The notes under the pieces were generated by a model. That model searched no databases and had not been told where the DNA came from. It was given only the letters and a program-made list of their open reading frames with translations. A DNA stretch of 64,000 nucleotides, taken from Thermoplasmata archaeon (GTDB taxonomy: Archaea > Thermoplasmatota > Thermoplasmata > Methanomassiliicoccales > Methanomethylophilaceae). Below, in pieces: positions 50,913 through 60,595 of the stretch. The DNA is taken from positions 1 to 64,000 of the forward strand of contig SUTA01000005.1 in assembly GCA_015063135.1 (NCBI GenBank). Direction: 5' to 3'. Made by a program: the position numbers and the translations under genes. How positions within the stretch are numbered: position 1 is the stretch's first letter; every line of letters starts with the position of its first letter.

Positions 50913-51782
50913 TCATTGCTTCGGAGCGGGGATCAGGAACTCGGCTATGCCGTATCCTGTGCGCCCGTCCATTTTCGTCTCGGAGATCGCCTCCACGAGC
51001 AGCATGTCCTTGCTGCCCTGCATCGGCAGGAATGCCTTCCTCAGGATCCTCGCCTCGACGGCGTACTCCTCCCCGCTCTTCCCGTGCATCCTCATCGTAT
51101 AAGATGACGGGATGCCCGACTCATAGCCGACCTCTATATCTATCTTCACCACGGGATCGTTGGAATCCTTGTTACCCACATATCCCGCATCGACGTCCCC
51201 CATCTCGGTGCACAGCTTGGTGGCGTTGAAGCCGACGTCTGTGCCGTAGACGGAGTTGAGCCACATCCACATCTTGGGGGAGCCCCAGTCGCGGACGCCC
51301 TCGCTCATGTCCCTCTCGCCGGTGGCGGTCACGGCATAGGACCTGTCGCCGATGACGATCCTACCGGAGACGGTCCCGAACTGCTCGAAGTGCTCGGAGA
51401 CGGTCTTGGACGACAGCTCCGCGCCCTTGGCGTCTACGCAGTCATGGTAGTCCATCACTGGGTTGACCGGTTTCCATGCGAGGTCCATGGACGACATTAT
51501 GGGCGCCGGCTCCTTGGCCACATCGAACAGCGGACCCTGGAAAGAGATGTGCCAGACATCCCCGTCCTGCTCGAACCTGAGCCCGGAGCAGGCCTTCCTG
51601 TCGTCGTCGCATTTGACCGCGTTCCTGAGGCCGCATATCCTATCCTGCTCAATCGCGAACAGGAACACCGATTTCTCGTCCCTGTTGGGCTTGTTCCCTA
51701 TGCGCATGAAGACCGTCAGGCCGTTCCCCTGATCGTGCAGGTTGAAGTAGTAGCTCTCGTTCCAATCCAATTCCTGGCTCAT
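50913..51782 (-). CDS. DUF7065/DUF7064-like protein beside the PEP enzyme
   Basis: ATG 51782 overlaps the stop of the upstream PEP enzyme (ATGA). The 289 residues start WNESYYFNLHD, then IGNKPNRDEKSVFLF and VWHISFQGPLFD, a lipocalin-like beta-rich pattern I associate with DUF7065/DUF7064 proteins. Function is unknown. Tight coupling to a rifampicin-phosphotransferase-like enzyme suggests the two act on the same small hydrophobic substrate. Confidence 0.55.
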   Translation of the reverse strand: MSQELDWNESYYFNLHDQGNGLTVFMRIGNKPNRDEKSVFLFAIEQDRICGLRNAVKCDDDRKACSGLRFEQDGDVWHISFQGPLFDVAKEPAPIMSSMDLAWKPVNPVMDYHDCVDAKGAELSSKTVSEHFEQFGTVSGRIVIGDRSYAVTATGERDMSEGVRDWGSPKMWMWLNSVYGTDVGFNATKLCTEMGDVDAGYVGNKDSNDPVVKIDIEVGYESGIPSSYTMRMHGKSGEEYAVEARILRKAFLPMQGSKDMLLVEAISETKMDGRTGYGIAEFLIPAPKQ

Positions 51783-54394
51783 TCTTTCGCCTCCAGTATC
51801 TTTACCTCCCCGCTGCTCCCGTCCACGGACACGGTGTCCCCGGTGCGCAGGATGGTGGTCGCTGATTTGACGGCCGTGACGGCCGGTATCCTGTATTCGC
51901 GCGATATGACCGCGCCGTGGCAGAGGATCCCCCCGGTCTCGGTGATCAGCCCTCCGAGCTTCGAGAACACCACGGTCCATCCGGGATCGGTGTTGCTCGT
52001 GACCAGGATCTCCCCCTTCTCGACCTGTCCCAGGTCCCTCACGTCCATGACAACCCTGGCCTTCCCGGTGTACCTGCCGGGGCTGGACGCCGCCCCCACC
52101 AGGACGTCCCCGTGGGTCATGGGCTCGTCGTCGAAGTCCACGCCGTTCAGGATGAACTTCGGGGGCAGCCTGTCGCGGTACTTCATGAACTCCGCCTTCC
52201 TCGGGGCTATCTTCTCCCTCAAGCCGGATGCGTCCCCGCCCCTCAATATGGCGACGGCCTCGTCGTCCTCCAGGAAGAAGACATCCTCCCTCTCGTCTAT
52301 GAGGCCCCTCTCGAAGAGCCTCCTGCCCTGCTCCAGGAAGATCAGCCTGTTGCGGTACATCATGTGGTCGAGGTAGAACCTCTGGTTCTCCCTGAATGTC
52401 AGGTAGGTCCTCGCATAGCCCAGGACCTTGAACAGCAGCATCCTCTTGAGGGGGTTCAGGCGCTTCCTCACGTCAGCCTCGGTCTCCTTCCTGCGCTCGA
52501 CGCTCCTCTCGAACTCCTCCCTGAGGTCGGCGCCGCTCCTGTACATCTGGACCGCGACGCCCATCACGTACTCCGGGTCCTCCGCCCATCTGGGTGCGTA
52601 GAGCTCCCTGGTGCCGGACCTGTGGCCGAACTCCGCGATGAACGAGTTGTAGGCGTCCTTGAAGGCGCAATCCGAGGACTGCAGCCACTCCACGAACTCG
52701 GCCGCCGGCATGGACTGGCTCTTCGCGAAGACATCGGGCTCCGCCCTCAGGGCCTTCCCCAGGTCGGAGAAGCCCTTGTTCGTCTCCACGGTCTTGTTGT
52801 CGTCCGGGGCGCACATGAGGCCGGCGTAGACCGTCCCGTCATCCCCCAGCCATTTGGCGCACCAGTTCTTCACCAGGAGGTTGGTCATGATGGAGTGAGA
52901 TACCATCCCGTAGCGGATCAGCTGGAAGTGCTTGATGGAGCCCTCGCGTAACCTGAAGTACCAATCGGCAAGTTCCCCGTCGCTCAGCGATCCAAGATCC
53001 AGGGCATCGAACTCCGCGCAGAGCCTCAGGAAGCCCTCCGCCCACTGGCGGTAGACCCTGTCCGTCCTCCAGATCATCCCATCCCTGTCCCTCACCATGA
53101 GGCACAGCTGCGACTTTATGGTGCCGGCGTAGTCGTTCGGATACTTCGAGATCCTCTCCTGCTCCGCGCGGGGGAAGTACTCCAGGAGCTCCCTGGAGCG
53201 TATGAACTTGGGATAATGGGCGAATATCCTCTCCAGCACGGTGGCGGAGAAGTACACCCTGGACTTGTGGAGCTTGGTGAGGGGGCCCGACTCCAGGTCC
53301 TTGTAGCCCATCATGTGGGCGCCCTCGTGGTTGACGTAGTCCGTGAGCAGCTTGCCCAGAACCGTGTAGAACATCGGCGTGGTGGCGTCGGCCCAGTACT
53401 CGTCGCCGTACCCCCTCGACCAGAGGATGCCGTCCCTCTCGGACGCGTCGGGCAGGGTAGTGATGGCCCTGGACTGCAGGATGTAGACCTCCCCGTCCTC
53501 GACCGCCCACTCTATGTCCTGGGGGCACTCGAAGTGGGATTCGAGCTTCATGCCCTCCTCGGCGATCCTCCTCAGTATCTTGTCGTCGGCGCACCTGGCA
53601 TCGACCTTCTCCGGCGGGATGTCCACCTGGAGGTTCTGGCCGCCAACGAGGTAGAATCCCTTCTCCTTGCTGCGGATCTCCGCCTCCTTGACCTTCCCGT
53701 CCTTGGACAGGACGTACCTGTCGGGCGTCACCAGGCCGGAGACTATGGACTCCCCCAACCCCCATGATGCCTCTATTATGATGCTGTCCTCCCCGGATAC
53801 CGGGTCGGCTGTGAACATGACCCCGCTGATGTCGGAGTTGACCATCCTCTGGACCACGACGGCCATCCCCTGGGACAGATGGTCCTTGGAGGCGTCGTGC
53901 CTGTACTTCATGGCCCTGGCGTTCCAGTAGGAGGCCCAGCAGGTCAGGATCATCCTGACCACGTCCTCCCTCCTGACGTTGAGATAGGTATCCTGCTGGC
54001 CAGCGAAGCTCGCATCCGCGAGGTCCTCGGCCACGGCCGACGACCTGACGGCGAAGTACTCCCCGTCCAGCGCCCCGCGCTGCCTCTTCAGGACCACCAG
54101 CTCCTCCGCCTCTATGTCCGCGTCCAGGAACATGGAGCGGATCCTCTCCGATGCGGACTCCAGCGAGGCCTCGTCATCGAAATCCGTGGAATCCAGCACC
54201 TCCCTAATCCTGTCCCTGAGCCCGTTGCGGTCCAGGAACATCTCGTAGGCATCCACGGTCACGGCGAACGCGTAGGGGACGCTGAATCCGCTGGATATCA
54301 TCTTGGCCAGGTTGATCCCCTTGCCCCCGACCAGCCTTATGTCGAGGTCGGGGGAATCCAATTGAACTACGGGACGGGGGGCGGTTGCAGTCAT
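51779..54394 (-). CDS. Rifampicin-phosphotransferase-like PEP-utilising enzyme
   Basis: 871 residues, the size of rifampicin phosphotransferase. An N-terminal PPDK-type ATP-grasp domain (GGKGINLAKMISSGF, then FAVRSSAVAEDLADASFAGQ split at the usual loop, and QDIEWAVEDGEVYILQSRA), a middle domain of about 400 residues that replaces the PEP-binding barrel of PEP synthase, and a C-terminal swivelling domain with the phospho-carrier His in GGILCHGAVISREYRIPAV. The family transfers the beta-phosphate of ATP to a substrate hydroxyl. In a methanogen the natural target is unknown and drug inactivation is only one option. Confidence 0.8.
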   Translation of the reverse strand: MTATAPRPVVQLDSPDLDIRLVGGKGINLAKMISSGFSVPYAFAVTVDAYEMFLDRNGLRDRIREVLDSTDFDDEASLESASERIRSMFLDADIEAEELVVLKRQRGALDGEYFAVRSSAVAEDLADASFAGQQDTYLNVRREDVVRMILTCWASYWNARAMKYRHDASKDHLSQGMAVVVQRMVNSDISGVMFTADPVSGEDSIIIEASWGLGESIVSGLVTPDRYVLSKDGKVKEAEIRSKEKGFYLVGGQNLQVDIPPEKVDARCADDKILRRIAEEGMKLESHFECPQDIEWAVEDGEVYILQSRAITTLPDASERDGILWSRGYGDEYWADATTPMFYTVLGKLLTDYVNHEGAHMMGYKDLESGPLTKLHKSRVYFSATVLERIFAHYPKFIRSRELLEYFPRAEQERISKYPNDYAGTIKSQLCLMVRDRDGMIWRTDRVYRQWAEGFLRLCAEFDALDLGSLSDGELADWYFRLREGSIKHFQLIRYGMVSHSIMTNLLVKNWCAKWLGDDGTVYAGLMCAPDDNKTVETNKGFSDLGKALRAEPDVFAKSQSMPAAEFVEWLQSSDCAFKDAYNSFIAEFGHRSGTRELYAPRWAEDPEYVMGVAVQMYRSGADLREEFERSVERRKETEADVRKRLNPLKRMLLFKVLGYARTYLTFRENQRFYLDHMMYRNRLIFLEQGRRLFERGLIDEREDVFFLEDDEAVAILRGGDASGLREKIAPRKAEFMKYRDRLPPKFILNGVDFDDEPMTHGDVLVGAASSPGRYTGKARVVMDVRDLGQVEKGEILVTSNTDPGWTVVFSKLGGLITETGGILCHGAVISREYRIPAVTAVKSATTILRTGDTVSVDGSSGEVKILEAKE

Positions 54395-54475
54395 TCGAAT
54401 CCAGGAATGTAGAATGAGGATAATTGGGTATCGGTCATCGTCAGTCTTAACTATTGAATAGAGCATCCATCGGGC

Positions 54476-55081
54476 ATGTGGAAGATACTCGGGAAGGAAG
54501 CGATCTACATCGACATCCCCGAAACCTGGAAATCCCGCATGCTGGAGCTCGCGGGCGACGACGAGAAGTCGCAGAAGTTCAAGGAGATCGTCTCCGTTTC
54601 CGAGGTCACGTACCTCATGAACGGGTCCACCGAGGAGCACACATTCTTCATCCGCCTGGACAAGGCCGTGACCCCGGAGGAGATCCAGGTCCTCGCCGAC
54701 GTGGCGCTTGACATCCTCAAGAACTCCGAGGTCCCCTGCATCTCCATCGAGGACCAGGTCCAGAGGTACCAGGTCGTCATCACCAACTGGGAGGAGCCCG
54801 AGATCATCGGCCTCAACAAGACCCCCGGCATGTCGTCCGGGCAGGTCTTCCTGCCCATCATCAAGGGCATGGATGCCCCGGGCAGGCCCAACAGCTCCAT
54901 GCAGGATCAGTTCTTCCGAACCTGCACGGGGTCGAAGCAGGTCGAGGGATCCCTCCTGGGGGTCCCCGGCGGCGCATCGGACAGCGACGGCACGTCGCCG
55001 CCCAGGCTGGAGCATATGCCTGAGGGCATGAACTCCCTCCTGGCCCTCTGTATAGCCTTCACGGTGGTGCTCTCCAGATAG
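54476..55081 (+). CDS. Unknown 201-aa soluble protein
   Basis: ATG 54476 lies about 28 bases behind a CTTAACTATTG element. Residues 1-140 are well-structured in appearance (LTKAV-like helix-strand alternation: AIYIDIPETWKSRMLELAGD, EHTFFIRLDKAVTPEEIQ) and end near GRPNSS. The remaining 60 residues overlap the opposite membrane-protein gene by 175 bases and look like run-on. I do not recognise a family. Confidence 0.55.
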   Translation: MWKILGKEAIYIDIPETWKSRMLELAGDDEKSQKFKEIVSVSEVTYLMNGSTEEHTFFIRLDKAVTPEEIQVLADVALDILKNSEVPCISIEDQVQRYQVVITNWEEPEIIGLNKTPGMSSGQVFLPIIKGMDAPGRPNSSMQDQFFRTCTGSKQVEGSLLGVPGGASDSDGTSPPRLEHMPEGMNSLLALCIAFTVVLSR

Positions 55082-56004
55082 CCGTAGTACAGCTCGGACG
55101 CGATGACCACCATCGCCAGCATGACCACGATGGACATAGCGATGCTCACAAGCACGAACGGGTCCTTCCAGAGCACGATGGCCAGGAGGACGGTGGCGAG
55201 TGCCAGCGGTATGATGATGCGGCTCATGGTGCCCATCAGCCCGTCGTAGAGCCTGAACCCACCGTGGTCGGTCTCGATCCTCACGTCCAGCGTCTCGAAT
55301 GCGGACAGCGAGAGAACGGCGACGGCAATGTAGCCCATGGCGATGAACACCGCGTCCACCGAACCGGACGTGAACTCTGAGTAGTTCTGGTCCGCGAACA
55401 TGAACATCCAGATGAACATGCAGAAGAACAGCGCGAGCAGGATCCTATTGGCTATCTCCCTTACCGGGACGCCCTTCCTGCGGATGCCCTCCTCCATGTC
55501 TATGCGGCGGGTGTCCAGCCCCTTCGGGATGTCGAAGAGGTACAGTGCCAGCAGCTCCAGCGGGCTGCTGCGGTCCCTGCCGTTGACGAACTCTATGGTC
55601 CTGAGGATCCTGAAGAAGACCAGCCTCTGGATCATATCAGCGGCCACGGCCGCGCCCTCGAACCCGAACACCACGAGGATGGTCTCCACGGTCCCCCATG
55701 GCAGGAAGACTATGGCGATGACCGTCGCGGCGGAGGCGATGGCGAGCAGGATCCAGCGGGAGTGGACCACGTAGCCGTACACGCCCATGCCCATGAGCGG
55801 CAGGAGCATGAGGTTGAACGATTGGTACCAGGTGTAATCGCTGACGAACGGGACGATGACCGCGAGTGCCAGACATACGATTATCGATGCGGCGAAACCG
55901 AGGAAGACCTTCCATTCCCTTGGTTCCAGCATGGCAGGAAGCGGCTCATCCTGCACCGGCGACCTGGCGGCGCGCCCCTTCGGCATCTTCAACTTGAGTT
56001 CCAT
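54907..56004 (-). CDS. Multi-pass membrane protein, unknown
   Basis: 365 residues with about eight hydrophobic helices between residues 30 and 325, a charged N-terminus (KLKMPKGRAARSP) and a cytoplasmic loop between helices 4 and 5 (RTIEFVNGRDRSSPLELLALY). No transporter signature was seen. It overlaps the gene upstream by 16 bases, so the two are probably expressed together. The last 40 residues overlap the opposite gene. Confidence 0.65.
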   Translation of the reverse strand: MELKLKMPKGRAARSPVQDEPLPAMLEPREWKVFLGFAASIIVCLALAVIVPFVSDYTWYQSFNLMLLPLMGMGVYGYVVHSRWILLAIASAATVIAIVFLPWGTVETILVVFGFEGAAVAADMIQRLVFFRILRTIEFVNGRDRSSPLELLALYLFDIPKGLDTRRIDMEEGIRRKGVPVREIANRILLALFFCMFIWMFMFADQNYSEFTSGSVDAVFIAMGYIAVAVLSLSAFETLDVRIETDHGGFRLYDGLMGTMSRIIIPLALATVLLAIVLWKDPFVLVSIAMSIVVMLAMVVIASELYYGYLESTTVKAIQRARREFMPSGICSSLGGDVPSLSDAPPGTPRRDPSTCFDPVQVRKN

Positions 56005-56339
56005 CGCTTATCAATCCATGCTTCCAGGGTGACCTGGGCCTTCTCGCCCCTGTATATCCCCAATATGATGCCCATGCTGTCCATCGACTTCGTGGGGAAC
56101 GGCCCGAACACCAACTCGGTCTGGTTCTCCTTGTGGCCGGCCGCGGAGCGGTCGTCGTTGGCCACGACGATGTCGACCGGGTTGTCCGACTTCAGGCTGA
56201 CGTAGAGGTTCCTCCGGGGCTTCACATCCAGCGGAATCGTCACGACGTTGCGGTAGCAGCCGTCCACGGTGGGATCGAAGTCCCCTACGGATACCGTCTC
56301 GGGACCGAATACGGTGACCTTCTTGGCGAACAGGGACAT
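55989..56339 (-). CDS. Small beta-rich protein, unknown
   Basis: 116 residues, soluble, rich in valine and aspartate, predicted mostly beta (VTVFGPETVSVGD, NLYVSLKSDNPVDIVVAND, AQVTLEAWID). It resembles a jelly-roll or Ig-like single domain but no family is recognised. Coupled by overlap to the following membrane-protein gene, which may be its partner. Confidence 0.6.
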   Translation of the reverse strand: MSLFAKKVTVFGPETVSVGDFDPTVDGCYRNVVTIPLDVKPRRNLYVSLKSDNPVDIVVANDDRSAAGHKENQTELVFGPFPTKSMDSMGIILGIYRGEKAQVTLEAWIDKRWNSS

Positions 56340-56369
56340 GCCGAGGTGATGCAGATTTGACTATTTGGG

Positions 56370-57893
56370 TCATTCGGGGAGCTCGGGGCCTTCGTAGCCC
56401 TCGATGTCCGTCGAGTACCGCCACATGCGGGGGTAATGGCCGGGCTCCATGAACACCCTCACGGTGTCCACCGCCCTTCCCTTATCAGAATCCATGACCT
56501 TCTGGGTGGACATGGACATCCTCCCCAGGGCTATGAGCTCCCCGCGGGCGGTGATCATCGCTACGAGCGCGTTCTTCCTTATGTCCTCGTCCAGCATGTG
56601 TACTCCGGATACCTGCAGGTCGGCCCCGTGACAGATGGCATCCACCGCCGTGGCTTTGACGACGACCTTGGGCAGCGGCTGGATGAGCGCCTCCATGGGG
56701 AGCAGCATCTCCCTGAGCATCCTCTCCTTGCCGTTCTGCTGCCAGAATATGTACGCGTCGCGGATGTCCTGGAGGGTCCTGGCCCTCTCCTCTGTCATCT
56801 TGCCGGACCTGGTGCGCCTGAGCTCCTTCATGTTCGCTCCGCATCCGAGCATGTCGCCGATGTCGGTACACATGGTGCGCACGTACGTCCCCGCATCGCA
56901 GGACACCCTGAACAGGATGTCCCTGCCCCTGATCTCCAGGATCTCCAGCTCGGCGATGTGGCGGATCCTCATCTGCCTCTTCACCGCGGACCTGACCGGG
57001 GGCAGCTGGTAGATGCGACCCTTGAACCTGCCCATGACCTCGCGGATCCTAGCCTCGGGACGGTCCGCGTGGAGCTGCATGAGGCAGACGTACTCCTTGT
57101 CCGACGAGAGGACGACATCCGTCAGACGCACTGCCTTGCCCAGGGTTATCGGGAGAACGCCGCTCACATAGGGGTCCAGGGTGCCGCCGTGGCCGATGTG
57201 CTCCACGTGCAGCGCATCCCTCACCCATGCGGTAGCCTGGTGGGATGTGGGGCCTGACGGCTTGTCCAGGATGACCACCCCGCCCTGCAGCAGCTCGCCG
57301 ACCGTCCTGTCGGACGGCTTCTTCCCCCACTTGTCGGGGATGGCATTCGGGTCCTTCACAAGCATTCGCGCACCGACCGCTTCCAGTATCCTCTGCAGGA
57401 CCTGGTCGGGGTCGAGTTCGTCCGTGTTGATGACCAGGTCGTAGACGCTGAGGTCTTCGATGTCTATGTTGTAGTACATCATGTACCTCTTGGCCTCGGA
57501 CCTCTGCCTGTCGACCGTCTCGGCGACGGCCGCCTCCAGGCTCTGCCCCTCGCGCAGTCCGATGCGCACCATGCGAACCTCGGGGCTTGCATCGAGGTAG
57601 ATCCTGAACGCGGGAATCCCGTTGCGGGTGAGCATGTAGGCCGCGAGCCTCGATTCGAGAATGATGTCCTCGTGGCGCCTTGCGGTCTCCACGAGGCGGG
57701 AATCGATCATCTGATCGATGGAGGGGTCCTGCTCGGCCAAAGCGCCGAGCTCCCCCAGGGAAATGTTTTTCTCTGCAGCGAGCTCGCGGAAGATCTTCCC
57801 GAAGACCACGGCCTCCAGGCCGAGTGTCTCCGCGAGCTTGCTGCAGGCGGTCGTCTTCCCGCTTCCGGGCGGACCGCTTATGGTTATCCTCAT
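56370..57893 (-). CDS. Cytidylate kinase fused to tRNA pseudouridine synthase Cbf5
   Basis: A continuous frame of 507 residues. Residues 1-173 are an archaeal cytidylate kinase (P-loop GPPGSGKTT at 7-15, LAEQDPSID, DRQRSEAKRYMMYYNIDI). Residues 177-507 are a complete Cbf5/TruB: catalytic Asp in HGGTLDPYVSGVLP, then GTYVRTM, and a PUA domain from LPKVVVKATAV. Archaeal Cbf5 is the catalytic subunit of H/ACA RNPs and also makes Psi55. In related genomes cmk and cbf5 are usually separate neighbours. An internal ATG at 57365 could allow a separate Cbf5. The start overlaps the DUF106 stop (ATGA). Confidence 0.88.
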   Translation of the reverse strand: MRITISGPPGSGKTTACSKLAETLGLEAVVFGKIFRELAAEKNISLGELGALAEQDPSIDQMIDSRLVETARRHEDIILESRLAAYMLTRNGIPAFRIYLDASPEVRMVRIGLREGQSLEAAVAETVDRQRSEAKRYMMYYNIDIEDLSVYDLVINTDELDPDQVLQRILEAVGARMLVKDPNAIPDKWGKKPSDRTVGELLQGGVVILDKPSGPTSHQATAWVRDALHVEHIGHGGTLDPYVSGVLPITLGKAVRLTDVVLSSDKEYVCLMQLHADRPEARIREVMGRFKGRIYQLPPVRSAVKRQMRIRHIAELEILEIRGRDILFRVSCDAGTYVRTMCTDIGDMLGCGANMKELRRTRSGKMTEERARTLQDIRDAYIFWQQNGKERMLREMLLPMEALIQPLPKVVVKATAVDAICHGADLQVSGVHMLDEDIRKNALVAMITARGELIALGRMSMSTQKVMDSDKGRAVDTVRVFMEPGHYPRMWRYSTDIEGYEGPELPE

Positions 57894-58606
57894 GCGGGTT
57901 CTACCGTCCCGTTGTCGATCTCCTCGAGGCGCTTCTTCAGCATGATCCAGCGGATCAGCCTGGCCTCGATCTGCCCGATGGGCATGGAGATCAGGGTGTA
58001 CATGACGATCCAGATGGGGATGAATCCCATCAGCCTGTCGTTCAGGTCGAGGTACCCCCAGGGCATGTTCACGATGACATCCTCTGCGAAGTAACCGCCG
58101 ACGCTGGGGTCGATGAAGTAGTAGATCCAAGCATACACGGGGATGACGAACAGCATGGTTATGGGCATGGTCTTCATCTGGCTCATGCTCGTGTCCATGG
58201 TCATCGCCATGATCTTGGGCTGCTGCTCCTCCAGCTTCTTCAGCTTGAAGAGGTTGTTCTCGATCCTCGCCTGGCGCATCTCCTTGTTGAACTCGGACTG
58301 GATGTGCTGGTTGCGAGCCATCTTCACCGGGTCGGTAAGGAGGGTCCTCACGATGTTGGACAGGGAGAAGGCGATGAGACCTGCTATCACGAGGGTCAGC
58401 ATGGGGTAAAGGGGGACCCCGGAGGAGTCCTTGAACGTGATGAATTGGAACACCACGTCAAGGGCCCCTCCGATCTGGGTCCTGAACATCATGACGACCA
58501 TCATGATGAGCATCGTGAACAGCATCCCCATCATGGTCTTGCTGGACATCGGGTTGGCGCCGCTCTGTGCCGCCGCCATCCTGTCAGGACTGCCTGGGTT
58601 TGCCAT
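57890..58606 (-). CDS. DUF106/EMC3-like membrane insertase
   Basis: 238 residues with three to four helices and a basic coiled-coil-like loop (RNQHIQSEFNKEMRQARIEN) between the first two, the form of archaeal DUF106 proteins of the YidC/Oxa1/EMC3 superfamily that insert membrane proteins. It directly follows secY in the same operon, seven bases apart. The adenylate kinase gene often found between the two in other archaea is absent. Confidence 0.9.
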   Translation of the reverse strand: MANPGSPDRMAAAQSGANPMSSKTMMGMLFTMLIMMVVMMFRTQIGGALDVVFQFITFKDSSGVPLYPMLTLVIAGLIAFSLSNIVRTLLTDPVKMARNQHIQSEFNKEMRQARIENNLFKLKKLEEQQPKIMAMTMDTSMSQMKTMPITMLFVIPVYAWIYYFIDPSVGGYFAEDVIVNMPWGYLDLNDRLMGFIPIWIVMYTLISMPIGQIEARLIRWIMLKKRLEEIDNGTVEPA

Positions 58607-58612
58607 ATCTCA

Positions 58613-60166
58613 TCACTCTCCGCCGAAGAAGCCCCTCATGACAGGGTTCATCTCCATCATCTGCTCGCGGCCGATGGCTTCGTACAGATGGATGATGATA
58701 CCCACGGTCAGCAGGACTCCTGTTCCGCTTGCATTACCTGTCGTACCGATCATATCCGCGCCTGCCGCAAGGGCACCGACCAGAGCTCCCGACATGATGG
58801 TGATGGTTGGGATGTACCTTTCCAGCACCCTCTTCAGGACACGCGGGTCGCGACGGAATCCGGGCATCTGCATGCCGCTCTTCTGGATCTGCTTGGCCAC
58901 GGCCTCGGGACCGAGGTTGGTGGTTTCGACCCAGAATTTGGCGAACATGATTGAACCCATGATCATCACCGACAGATAGACCATCATATGGGCTAAGTTC
59001 TGTATCGCGCTATGGCCGTTGCCGTACCCTAGCGGGTCTAGTATCGGCATCAGCCACGAGGTCAGTCCCTGAGGCGCCGACAGGTACCATGCGATACCTC
59101 CCGCCGCGTACGTCGAACCGTCCTCGAAGTATCCGATCGACGAGTTGTTGCCGATGAACGGTATATGGCTGTTGTAGAGCAGCAGTGCGACCATGCTCAC
59201 GATGGCGAGCAGCGCGGACATCAGGATGACCGGGATGTTGCTCGCGTACATCAGCTTGATCGGGTAGCGGCCCCTAGCTCCTCTGGCATTGCCATGGGAC
59301 AGCGGCAGCTCGATACGTGTGGACTCCAGATACGCCACGATCACGAAGATCACCAGCGTACCCACTAGCGCTATCATCGGGTTCGGCGAACCTAGGAATA
59401 TGCTTTCATACCCATAGCTCGACATCTCCTCCGGCGACAGCGTGAACACGTAGTATAGCGCCCTCGGGATCGTACCCGCTGGCGGATTACTTATGCTCAT
59501 GTCTGCCGCTATATCGACCGGGTTCCAGTTCAGAGCTCCTGTGAACAGCGCTTGAGCCACACCCGCTGCGATGAATAGCGATATACCGCTTCCTATACCC
59601 CATTTGCTCACCACCTCGTCCATCATGAAGATGATGTACGAGCCGATGAACAACTGGGCGATCAGGAGCAGCTTCGCGCCACCTGACCCCAATAGGTCCT
59701 CGGCGCCCGATGAGGGCACCAGGTAGCCGAAGACCTGGGGGATGGCCTCGAAGATGATCATCACGATGACCAGGAGCTTGAGGACGGACTGGTAGCATGC
59801 CTTGTCCTCCCTCTTGCCCAGGTCGAGCTTGATGATCTTCGCTCCGACGAACAGCTGCATTATGATAGATGCGGTGACGATCGGTCCGATACCGAGCTGG
59901 AGTAGCGATCCGGAAGCTCCTGCCATGATTGTCCTGTACTGGGCGAACAGGTCCAGGGATTTCTCCTGGTCCAGCCCGTACAGGTAGACGTTGGTCATTA
60001 TGAAGTAGATGACCAACACCACGATAACCCACATCATCTTGGTCCTGAAGTGCACGTGGCCTTCAGGCCTTTTGACGGAGGGGAGCCTGTCGGACAAGGG
60101 CTTCAGCTTGTACAACAGGCTAGGTGTCTCTTCCATCCTTAATCTCTCCAGTTGAAGTGATCTCAC
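58613..60166 (-). CDS. secY: Preprotein translocase subunit SecY
   Basis: 517 residues, ten membrane helices; the main channel of the Sec translocon. Recognisable parts are the plug region after helix 1, SGSLLQLGIGPIVTASIIMQ in helix 2, and PLSHGNARGARGRYPIK in the ribosome-binding loop between helices 6 and 7. It overlaps L15 by ATGA and follows it as in other archaeal spc operons. Confidence 0.96.
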   Translation of the reverse strand: MRSLQLERLRMEETPSLLYKLKPLSDRLPSVKRPEGHVHFRTKMMWVIVVLVIYFIMTNVYLYGLDQEKSLDLFAQYRTIMAGASGSLLQLGIGPIVTASIIMQLFVGAKIIKLDLGKREDKACYQSVLKLLVIVMIIFEAIPQVFGYLVPSSGAEDLLGSGGAKLLLIAQLFIGSYIIFMMDEVVSKWGIGSGISLFIAAGVAQALFTGALNWNPVDIAADMSISNPPAGTIPRALYYVFTLSPEEMSSYGYESIFLGSPNPMIALVGTLVIFVIVAYLESTRIELPLSHGNARGARGRYPIKLMYASNIPVILMSALLAIVSMVALLLYNSHIPFIGNNSSIGYFEDGSTYAAGGIAWYLSAPQGLTSWLMPILDPLGYGNGHSAIQNLAHMMVYLSVMIMGSIMFAKFWVETTNLGPEAVAKQIQKSGMQMPGFRRDPRVLKRVLERYIPTITIMSGALVGALAAGADMIGTTGNASGTGVLLTVGIIIHLYEAIGREQMMEMNPVMRGFFGGE

Positions 60167-60585
60167 TCTGCAACCGATCCGCCGGCGGCCTCGATCTTAG
60201 CACGGGCTTTCTCAGAGGCTTCGGCCACGGTCACGGTGACTGCGACGTCAATGCAACCATTGCCTAATAGCTTATCGATGCCTGCCTCGGTGAGATCGAC
60301 TTTGTAGCCGTCCCCTTCCTTGGTGGCGAAGCCCATGGAGACGAACCTCTCCATCTGCTCTCCGAGCTCTCCGACGTTGATCGTGCGGTTGGCCTCGACC
60401 ATGCACTGGGGTCTCTTGAAGCCGTGGCGGCCGAAGTGGTCGCGGTCGTACTTCAGCATCCCGATCTTGCCGGTCTTGCCCAATCCTGCCTGTCCGTGTC
60501 CGCCGATGATACCTGCTCCACGGCCGGATTTCTTACCGCGGCCGTGGGTCCTGTATCCCCTGAACTTCTTGGTTCTGCTAGGCAT
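60163..60585 (-). CDS. rpl15: Ribosomal protein L15 (uL15)
   Basis: 140 residues. Glycine-arginine-rich N-terminus (KFRGYRTHGRGKKSGRGAG) that reaches into the large-subunit core, followed by the globular part. Position between L30 and SecY is standard. Confidence 0.96.
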   Translation of the reverse strand: MPSRTKKFRGYRTHGRGKKSGRGAGIIGGHGQAGLGKTGKIGMLKYDRDHFGRHGFKRPQCMVEANRTINVGELGEQMERFVSMGFATKEGDGYKVDLTEAGIDKLLGNGCIDVAVTVTVAEASEKARAKIEAAGGSVAE

Positions 60586-60595
60586 TTCTTACACC

